From an uncultured Mycoplasmatota bacterium (GTDB taxonomy: Bacteria; Bacillota_I; Bacilli_A; RF39; UBA660): a DNA stretch of 5,664 nt. Of the stretch, positions 1 through 5,341 are shown piece after piece; within the stretch, counting starts at the first letter, position 1; each line of letters starts with the position of its first letter. The notes under the pieces are model-generated. The model worked only from the letters and a program-made list of their open reading frames with translations. It did not search any database and was not told the origin of the DNA. The DNA lies in the NCBI GenBank assembly GCA_947296775.1, contig CAMYRF010000075.1:1-5664 (forward strand). The letters are read 5' to 3'. A program made the translations under genes and the position numbers.

Positions 1-154
1 CAACATAAGTAACAATTAAATCTGCAGTACCATATTCAGCAGTACTTAAATAATTTGTATAAATGTAGAGCATGAAAAAAGACAATACTTGCGGAAGCAT
101 TTTTCCAATAAATATTACAGCAGTATTTCCAAATAATTCTTTTTTCTTGCTCAT
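1..154 (-). CDS. wzx: Wzx-type polysaccharide flippase, N-terminal fragment (partial)
   Basis: The first 51 codons of a gene that runs off the left edge. The ATG at 154 is preceded by an AGGAG Shine-Dalgarno (161-165) at a normal distance. The protein begins with a short basic head (MSKKKELFGN), then a hydrophobic helix at about residues 11-33, then the motif LSTAEYGTADLIVTY (residues 37-50). This layout, with a basic head, a first helix and then L-S-x-x-E-Y-G-x-x-D-L, is typical of the polysaccharide-biosynthesis (MATE/MOP superfamily) flippases. These move undecaprenyl-linked repeat units across the membrane. It starts 25 nt after the GT2 gene on the same strand, so it is probably co-transcribed. 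A Wzx beside a Wzy and two glycosyltransferases fits a Wzy-dependent pathway. Only about a tenth of a usual flippase (400-500 residues) is visible, so intactness cannot be judged. The call rests on the N-terminal pattern and the context. Confidence 0.8.
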   Translation of the reverse strand, partial: MSKKKELFGNTAVIFIGKMLPQVLSFFMLYIYTNYLSTAEYGTADLIVTYV

Positions 155-179
155 TTTTATCTCCTATTTATATACGATA

Positions 180-1016
180 TTAACAATTTTCTTCGTTTTT
201 AACACCAGCTCTAAGGAAAATATTATATATAAATTTTCTTAAAGAGTTGGGTATAATACTAACAATAATTCTTACACACGAATTCATAATAAGCTCTGAA
301 AAATTAATAATGCCCATTTTATAAATTTTACTTTCAAAGTTTATAATACATCTAGCATAATTAAGTCCACCACGTCTTTTAAACATTGAATTACCAGCAC
401 GAACATTAACCAAATTATCTTGAATATTATATCCATTCTTAGTTTGCATCATTTTGCACCATAGATGATAATCTTCAAAATAAGGTACATTTTCATAATT
501 ACCAACTTCTAAAACATCATTTTTTAAATAAGCCACAGCCATATGATTAAAAGGACTTCTTTGTTTTAAAAATTTCTTGATTTCTAAATCAGTTTCCGGA
601 ACAACCTTACATTTTAAAGCATATTCCATATTTTCATCATACTCCACAACATTAGAACTAACAATAGAAATATCCTTATCCTTAAAAACAGAAATTAATT
701 TTTCAAACCTATCAGGAAGACATATGTCATCAGAATCCATTCTAACAATAATGTCATAAGAACAAGCCTTAATTCCGTCAGCCAACGCAGGACCAAGTCC
801 TCTATTAACAGGAAATTTAATAACCTTCATAATATCAGGATACTTTTCAACAAACTTATCAATAACAATATTTAGTTCTTTAGTTAATGGCCCATCTTCA
901 ACAATAACAACCTCATTAGGCATTAACGTTTGATTAAATACACTTATTAAAGAATCATTTAAATATGCAGGAGATTCCTTTTCATAAATAGATATAAGTA
1001 CTGAAAATTTATCCAT
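180..1016 (-). CDS. Family 2 glycosyltransferase, AmsE-like
   Basis: A 278-residue GT-A fold glycosyltransferase, expected to add one sugar to the lipid-linked repeat unit on the cytoplasmic side. The N-terminus FSVLISIYEKE, followed by NQTLMPNEVVIVEDGPLT (about residues 28-45), matches the AmsE-like GT2 subgroup named after the amylovoran galactosyltransferase. The metal/nucleotide-sugar motif DSDD is at residues 94-97, and a catalytic-type FEDYHLW lies at 180-186. The end carries an amphipathic stretch (IIPNSLRKFIYNIFLR), common in this subgroup and possibly membrane-associating. I chose the ATG at 1016 over a GTG at 1025. AGGTGA (1022-1027) sits 5 nt before the ATG, whereas the GTG would lie inside that site and has only a GAGG 3 nt away. 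With this start the gene begins 1 nt after the stop of the preceding GT4 gene. Donor and acceptor sugars cannot be told from sequence. Confidence 0.93.
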   Translation of the reverse strand: MDKFSVLISIYEKESPAYLNDSLISVFNQTLMPNEVVIVEDGPLTKELNIVIDKFVEKYPDIMKVIKFPVNRGLGPALADGIKACSYDIIVRMDSDDICLPDRFEKLISVFKDKDISIVSSNVVEYDENMEYALKCKVVPETDLEIKKFLKQRSPFNHMAVAYLKNDVLEVGNYENVPYFEDYHLWCKMMQTKNGYNIQDNLVNVRAGNSMFKRRGGLNYARCIINFESKIYKMGIINFSELIMNSCVRIIVSIIPNSLRKFIYNIFLRAGVKNEENC

Positions 1017-1017
1017 A

Positions 1018-2076
1018 TTATTCACCTACCTCATACTCAGCCAAATATAAATCAGCCATTTTCTTTGCCGAAATAATGTCACATATTTCCAAAGAATTAT
1101 TATCATTTAATCTTAAACAAACTTTATCTTTATTTTGTTTAAAATTATTTTTATAAAAAACTTCACCAAGATAAATATCGGGATTTAAACAAACCATTTC
1201 TCTATGTGATGGAATATCAGAAAGTAATAACAAATTACCCGCACTTAGAGCTTCTAATATTGAAATAGAAAACCCTTCACTTAAAGAAGCGGAAATATAA
1301 ATATCACTAGCCAAATAATAATCCATAACATTAGCCTGATGACCCAACATTAATACGTTTTCACTTTTGATATTTAAACATTTTTCCTTAAGCGGACCAT
1401 CACCTAAAATAAGTAAATATTCATTATCATCATGATAATCATTAAAATAATTAATTAGTGTTAAAACATTTTTTCTATTACTTAAAACTCCCGCATAAAT
1501 ATAAATAATATCAGAAGATGCAAGATTAAGCTCATCTCTAACTTTTTTTCTAATAGTATCTTTGTCATAGCGATCAATATTAATTCCATTACAAATAAAT
1601 GTACAATTATTCAATTTTTTCTCTAAAACATCATAAACCGACTTAGAACATCCAATAACCTTATCAAAATGTTTTAAAGAACGTAAATGGAACCATATCC
1701 AAAATGGACCCATAAAACCGAAATTATACTTATAATCCTCATATGGATTATTATGAATAGTACTAACCTTATAGTGATTATCAATTTTAGAAAGTAAATA
1801 ATCTGGTAATAATCCATGTGAATGTACCACATCAGGATTAATCTCATCCAAAACTTTCTTTAAAACCTTTTTCCCCTTAAAGAAAATATTAGACCTTGAT
1901 AACTTTAAACTAATAACAGTTATTCCATTGTCCTCTAAATTTTTAATTACAGATTTATCATCATGACCAAATAAAGAAATAACATACTTAGAAGCTGAAA
2001 TATTATCAAGTAATCCCTGAATGACACTAAATGGGCCACAATTTTTAATATTAGTTATTATGTATACAATCTTCAT
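1018..2076 (-). CDS. Family 4 (group 1) glycosyltransferase
   Basis: A 352-residue GT-B retaining glycosyltransferase, expected to be cytoplasmic and membrane-associated, elongating the repeat unit. The N-terminal domain opens with a beta strand (MKIVYIITNI) and the acceptor-side glycine region CGPFSVIQGL. HSHG follows at about residues 85-88. The C-terminal donor-binding domain has YAGVLSNRKNVLTLI (about 194-208), ILGDGPL, and the GT4 signature SEGFSISILEALSAG with the E-x7-E pair at about E267 and E275. Length is normal for GT4. The reading frame is open further upstream to a TTG at 2109, but I chose the ATG at 2076. It has a GGGGGTG site 6 nt upstream, and translation from it begins exactly at the first core beta strand. 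With this start the gene overlaps the end of wzy by 26 nt, and its stop lies 1 nt before the GT2 start. The sugar transferred is unknown. Confidence 0.94.
   Translation of the reverse strand: MKIVYIITNIKNCGPFSVIQGLLDNISASKYVISLFGHDDKSVIKNLEDNGITVISLKLSRSNIFFKGKKVLKKVLDEINPDVVHSHGLLPDYLLSKIDNHYKVSTIHNNPYEDYKYNFGFMGPFWIWFHLRSLKHFDKVIGCSKSVYDVLEKKLNNCTFICNGINIDRYDKDTIRKKVRDELNLASSDIIYIYAGVLSNRKNVLTLINYFNDYHDDNEYLLILGDGPLKEKCLNIKSENVLMLGHQANVMDYYLASDIYISASLSEGFSISILEALSAGNLLLLSDIPSHREMVCLNPDIYLGEVFYKNNFKQNKDKVCLRLNDNNSLEICDIISAKKMADLYLAEYEVGE
1022..1027 (-). promoter_or_regulatory. Shine-Dalgarno AGGTGA deciding the GT2 start
   Basis: On the minus strand AGGTGA ends 5 nt before the ATG at 1016. 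It lies in the last codons of the upstream GT4 gene, whose stop codon occupies 1018-1020. It supports the ATG over the in-frame GTG at 1025, whose first base is part of this site, and implies translational coupling between the two glycosyltransferases. Confidence 0.7.
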
Positions 2077-3202
2077 TATCCGCACCCCCGAAATATTTAA
2101 AAACCACAAATGTTAAAACAACAAATGGTACTAATAATAAATTGGTTAACACAATAGAAGTAATCATACATGTAACAATAAAAATGATAATTACTAAAGC
2201 ATACTTATTAGATAAACAGGACTTAAACATATAAATAAAAGGATATAAGATTAATAAATAATTAATCACACCAAATTGTAAAAACCTAATAATATATTCA
2301 CAGTCAACGTAATCTGGGAAATTATTAATACCATAACCACCAAACAATAAATACTTTTTATTCTCTAAAAGTAATTGAAACATACTAGCCCTATAAGAAA
2401 AGCTATAATCATTACTAATGCCAGTATTGTCAATAAAATACTCAGTAAAAATCTTATTAACAAAAGGAACATATTTAATTGCAAAAAGTAAAACAACTGC
2501 AATTAAAATAAGATAAGCAATACTTTTCTTTGGTGTAACAAGAAAGTTTTTAATAACATTATAATAAAACTCAATACATAATATCACCAATAAAGGCATA
2601 CGTGCTCCAGCTAATAAAACAATTAAAACCGATATAAAGGTATATAATTTATTGCCAGTCAAATATTCAATTAATTTAGCAAACAAATAAACAATAATTG
2701 ATAAATAAATTGGACTTCCGACAGTACCAAACGCCCTGTAAGAAATTTCTAAATAATCAACCGACTTAGAAGCATTCACCGATTGCCAGTGAAAGTATAA
2801 ACCCTCCAATAAGCTATTAATGCCAAATGGATTTAACAATTGAATTAAACAAAATATAAGTTGAACTATAATATAAAATTTTAAACAAAATATAAGTTTG
2901 TTTCTATTTTCGGGTCTAATAAAATTTCTAATCAAAATAAACAAGAAAACTATAACTAAAGGATAAAATGCAAAGAAGGCATCTTTTATAGTAAAGTTAT
3001 GATTCAAAATTAATACTGGATAATAAATTAACATCAAAATAACAGTACATATAAAAGTATTAAGTAATAACTTCTTATCAAATATAATTTTTTTACGAAA
3101 TAGTAAAAGAGGAAACAAAAATATAATAGTTGGAATTCCAGTTCCAAACACTTCTAGCATTGGAAAAAATAGAAAAATCAAAAATACTAAATATATCCTC
3201 AT
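2051..3202 (-). CDS. wzy: Wzy-type polysaccharide polymerase (O-antigen polymerase/ligase-like membrane protein)
   Basis: A 383-residue, very hydrophobic protein with about ten to twelve predicted membrane helices. The clearest are at residues 47-67, 77-94, 104-123, 163-180, 187-208, 226-245, 303-325, 334-354 and 355-370. Features shared with Wzy/WaaL-like proteins are RAFGTVGSP just before a helix (156-164), AGARMPLLV (198-206, resembling the common small-residue/Arg motif), and a large extracytoplasmic loop (about 246-302) holding SYRASMFQLLLENKKY and LFGGYGINNF. Wzy proteins join flipped repeat units on the outer face of the membrane. Sequence conservation in this family is poor, so topology, the loop motifs and the position among capsule genes carry the call. 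An O-antigen-ligase-type protein is the alternative. The ATG at 3202 follows AAAGGGGG. The gene starts 26 nt after cpsB, and its final codons overlap the GT4 start. Confidence 0.87.
   Translation of the reverse strand: MRIYLVFLIFLFFPMLEVFGTGIPTIIFLFPLLLFRKKIIFDKKLLLNTFICTVILMLIYYPVLILNHNFTIKDAFFAFYPLVIVFLFILIRNFIRPENRNKLIFCLKFYIIVQLIFCLIQLLNPFGINSLLEGLYFHWQSVNASKSVDYLEISYRAFGTVGSPIYLSIIVYLFAKLIEYLTGNKLYTFISVLIVLLAGARMPLLVILCIEFYYNVIKNFLVTPKKSIAYLILIAVVLLFAIKYVPFVNKIFTEYFIDNTGISNDYSFSYRASMFQLLLENKKYLLFGGYGINNFPDYVDCEYIIRFLQFGVINYLLILYPFIYMFKSCLSNKYALVIIIFIVTCMITSIVLTNLLLVPFVVLTFVVFKYFGGADNEDCIHNN
2083..2089 (-). promoter_or_regulatory. G-rich Shine-Dalgarno (GGGGGTG) of the GT4 gene
   Basis: The minus strand reads GGGGGTG followed by CGGATA and the ATG at 2076. 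It equals the canonical GGAGGTG with the central A changed to G, so it can still pair with anti-Shine-Dalgarno CCUCC through a G-U wobble. It lies inside the coding end of wzy and is the main reason for choosing the ATG at 2076 over the upstream TTG. Confidence 0.65.
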
Positions 3203-3205
3203 TGA

Positions 3206-3212
3206 CCCCCTT
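3206..3212 (-). promoter_or_regulatory. G-rich Shine-Dalgarno (AAGGGGG) of wzy
   Basis: AAGGGGG lies 3 nt before the ATG at 3202 on the minus strand. It is the consensus AAGGAGG with the central A replaced by G. It sits in the 26-nt gap between cpsB and wzy, which holds no visible hairpin or promoter. Confidence 0.6.
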
Positions 3213-3228
3213 TACTTTATAACAATGA

Positions 3229-3945
3229 TTATATTGATTCGTTTTTAATCACTTTAGTAAAATTATCATTTAATAAATCATTAATAATTTTTTCATCACG
3301 AACAATTTTCTTTAATCTAGAATGTAATTTTTTTAAATTACATTTACTACTTTCATGGTGTATATCAGAAGCAAGAAAATGAATCATATTATGTTTAAGT
3401 AGCTTCTTTAAAGTTTTTTTCGCATCACTTCCATATTTGCCAAATAAACTTTCATAATTCCCTTGAAATAAAACGCCCATTTTCAAATAATCTTCTAACC
3501 ATTTATAATTTTTTTTAACATAATAATATCTTTCAGGATGTGCAATTATAGGTACAACGCCACAATCCATTAATTCTTTTATAACTAAATCTAAATCATC
3601 AAATTTCTTATCCATAGGAAGTTCGATTAATAAATATTTAGAAGCATTTAAAGTAGCAATTTCAGTATTAAATAAATTCATCAAATTTCCATTAACCATA
3701 ACTTCATTGCCAAGATAAATATTAATATCAATTTCACGCTTTAAAGCTTCTTTCTTAATTTCTTTAAATAATTTTTTCTTTGTATTGTTATTACAATTAA
3801 ATCTACTATTTTCAATATAATGAGGAGTAAGCATTACATCAGTAACACCCTCATTAGATAACTTTTTAAGTATAGTCATAGACTCCTCTAAATTTCTGCT
3901 ACCATCATCAATTCCAAACATTACATGAGTATGTAAATCTTTCAT
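3229..3945 (-). CDS. cpsB: CpsB/YwqE-type protein-tyrosine phosphatase (PHP family)
   Basis: A 238-residue, metal-dependent phosphatase of the PHP superfamily, the Gram-positive type that dephosphorylates the CpsD tyrosine cluster. The usual metal ligands are all visible: H5 and H7 in DLHTHVMFGIDDG with D14, H42 in TPHY, E81 in LGNEV, E108 in LLIEL, H136 in IIAHPERY, and D194 and H196 in ASDIHHE. Spacing and length follow the characterised streptococcal CpsB and Bacillus YwqE proteins closely, and no catalytic residue is missing. Start: the ATG at 3945, 2 nt after the cpsD stop. A GGTGA site lies 6 nt upstream, inside the last codons of cpsD. The order C-D-B resembles Bacillus ywqCDE and lactobacilli rather than Streptococcus, where B precedes C and D. 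Location is expected to be cytoplasmic, as no signal peptide or membrane helix is visible. Confidence 0.96.
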   Translation of the reverse strand: MKDLHTHVMFGIDDGSRNLEESMTILKKLSNEGVTDVMLTPHYIENSRFNCNNNTKKKLFKEIKKEALKREIDINIYLGNEVMVNGNLMNLFNTEIATLNASKYLLIELPMDKKFDDLDLVIKELMDCGVVPIIAHPERYYYVKKNYKWLEDYLKMGVLFQGNYESLFGKYGSDAKKTLKKLLKHNMIHFLASDIHHESSKCNLKKLHSRLKKIVRDEKIINDLLNDNFTKVIKNESI

Positions 3946-3947
3946 TA

Positions 3948-4658
3948 CTATTCACCATAATAACCGTAATAGCCATAACCATAGCCACGACGTTTCTTAT
4001 CAACTTTGTTTAAGATGACACCAGTAATATTACTTCCAGCTTTTTCAAAAGCTTTTTTAACATCTAATAATTGTTCCATTTTAGTTTGTTTATTCGATAC
4101 AATAACGATATTAAAATCAGAAATTTTACTTAGAATTAAAGTATCACTTAATCCTAAAACAGGCGGACAATCAAGGAAAATATAATCATATTTTCTCTTT
4201 AAAAACTCAAGCAATAATCTGTTGTTATCAGAAGATAAAAGTTCAGTTGGTGATGGTGGAGTAGCGCCTAAGTTAATAAAATCTAGATTAGGAATACTAG
4301 TCTTATTGATGTAACCATCAAATGTAAAGCCATCTTTATTAACGTTAACAATCATATTAGAGTAACCATTATTTTTGTTGTTAGGAACTCCAAAAATTCT
4401 ATGTTGACGTCCTTTACGAAGATCAGCATCAATAATTAAAACTTTTTTATTATCTTTCGCAAAAGAACAAGCTAGGTTTGCAGTAATAAAACTTTTACCC
4501 TCACTAGGATTAGAACTAGTCATTAGAATAACTTTATTTCCGCCATCCAAATCAGAAAACTTTAAATTAGCCCTAATTGATTTAATAGATTCACTAAACG
4601 AAGATTTAGGATTATCGTTTAATAAAATTTCATTTTTAATTTCACCCTTATTTTTCAT
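3948..4658 (-). CDS. cpsD: CpsD/YwqD-type tyrosine autokinase (BY-kinase)
   Basis: A 236-residue cytoplasmic bacterial tyrosine kinase that works with the membrane adaptor CpsC to control polysaccharide chain length and export. Walker A is TSSNPSEGKSFITANLA (G54-K55-S56), Walker A' is VLIIDADLRKGRQH (73-86), and Walker B is YIFLDCPP (159-166). Further family landmarks are the ESIKSIRAN oligomerisation-type segment (23-31, E-x2-K-x2-R in place of E-x2-R-x2-R) and NLGATPPSPTELL (129-141). The C-terminus ends in a basic KKRRG followed by a tyrosine/glycine cluster with six Tyr (226, 228, 230, 231, 233, 234), the expected autophosphorylation sites. It is a separate kinase rather than a fused Wzc, as is usual in Firmicutes. 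Start: the ATG at 4658, overlapping cpsC by 11 nt. An AAGGGG site at 4663-4668 is embedded in the final cpsC codons, which suggests translational coupling of adaptor and kinase. Confidence 0.97.
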   Translation of the reverse strand: MKNKGEIKNEILLNDNPKSSFSESIKSIRANLKFSDLDGGNKVILMTSSNPSEGKSFITANLACSFAKDNKKVLIIDADLRKGRQHRIFGVPNNKNNGYSNMIVNVNKDGFTFDGYINKTSIPNLDFINLGATPPSPTELLSSDNNRLLLEFLKRKYDYIFLDCPPVLGLSDTLILSKISDFNIVIVSNKQTKMEQLLDVKKAFEKAGSNITGVILNKVDKKRRGYGYGYYGYYGE

Positions 4659-5319
4659 TTTTCCCCTTCACCTTTTCTACTGTTCCTAAAACAGTTAATT
4701 TAGCCTTATTTTCAATAGCGTCTACCGATTTAATAGAAGTATCAAAATAATAAATTAAAAATATAATAACAACACTTAAGAATAATCCAATCATAGCAGA
4801 TAAAGTAACTTGCTTCACTAAAGAAACATTATAAGGTTGATTTTCAACTTGAGCTTCCGATAAAATAGTAACGTTTTGTAATTTGAAAATATCATTAACC
4901 TCAGAGATAAATGTTTTCGCAACTTCAGAAGCAATATCACGAGCCAATACTTTATCAACTGAACTAACCTCAATTTTAATAATTTCAGTATCATCGACAG
5001 AAGTAACGGAAATGTTTTCGGCAAGTTCTTTAACAGACATATCTAAATCTAATTTATTAATAACTTTACTTAAAACACTTCTGTTTTTAACAATCTCACT
5101 ATAAGTAGAAACAAGTTGTTGATTCATACTAATATTAGAAGTATTAGTATCTTCCTGTTCACTTACAAGAATAATTGTTGTTGAACTGTGGTACTTTGGC
5201 GTTTGAATATGAGCAAAATATAAATATCCATTAGCTGCAAACACAAGCGCAAATATAATAATTAACCATATTTTCGAAATAAAGAAATCTAAAATTTCTC
5301 TTACATTAATTTCTTCCAT
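4648..5319 (-). CDS. cpsC: CpsC/Wzz-type chain-length regulator and kinase activator
   Basis: A 223-residue polysaccharide co-polymerase that sets chain length and, in Gram-positives, activates the CpsD kinase through its cytoplasmic tail. It has two membrane helices (about 17-36 and 170-192) flanking an extracellular domain. The Wzz signature is seen at the first helix exit as TPKYHSSTTIILVS (40-53). The C-terminal tail DTSIKSVDAIEN...LTVLGTV is the typical cytoplasmic segment that docks CpsD. Length fits the short Gram-positive form (about 230 residues). Unusually, the stretch before the second helix has a single proline (P162) instead of the common A-x-P-x-x-P pattern. Start: the ATG at 5319, after AAAGGGGG with 5 nt spacing. 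It begins 22 nt downstream of the repeat-protein stop and overlaps cpsD by 11 nt. Confidence 0.95.
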   Translation of the reverse strand: MEEINVREILDFFISKIWLIIIFALVFAANGYLYFAHIQTPKYHSSTTIILVSEQEDTNTSNISMNQQLVSTYSEIVKNRSVLSKVINKLDLDMSVKELAENISVTSVDDTEIIKIEVSSVDKVLARDIASEVAKTFISEVNDIFKLQNVTILSEAQVENQPYNVSLVKQVTLSAMIGLFLSVVIIFLIYYFDTSIKSVDAIENKAKLTVLGTVEKVKGKNEK

Positions 5320-5324
5320 AATAT

Positions 5325-5331
5325 CCCCCTT
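5325..5331 (-). promoter_or_regulatory. G-rich Shine-Dalgarno (AAGGGGG) of cpsC
   Basis: AAGGGGG followed by ATATT precedes the ATG at 5319 on the minus strand. It is the same A-to-G variant of AAGGAGG as upstream of wzy. It sits in the 22-nt gap after the surface-protein stop codon, a gap too short to hold both a terminator and a promoter. Confidence 0.65.
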
Positions 5332-5341
5332 TAAAATTCAA

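Noticed and set aside
155..179. Terminator or promoter between the GT2 and wzx genes
   Set aside because: The 25-nt gap holds the wzx ribosome binding site and no inverted repeat. It is AT-rich, but so is everything around it.
577..759. Plus-strand open frame of 60 codons inside the GT2 gene
   Set aside because: It lies opposite a gene with clear GT2 motifs, has no family resemblance, and reads as a low-complexity Ser/Leu antisense shadow.
2074..2109. TTG at 2109 as the start of the GT4 gene
   Set aside because: It would add 11 residues that do not belong to the fold and extend the overlap with wzy. The ATG at 2076 has a G-rich Shine-Dalgarno at good spacing and begins at the first core beta strand.
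4818..5104. Two overlapping open frames (minus 4818-5024, plus 4883-5104) inside cpsC
   Set aside because: Both overlap the well-supported cpsC frame, show no recognisable motif, and have the Leu/Lys- and Ser/Thr-rich look of alternative-frame translation of AT-rich DNA.
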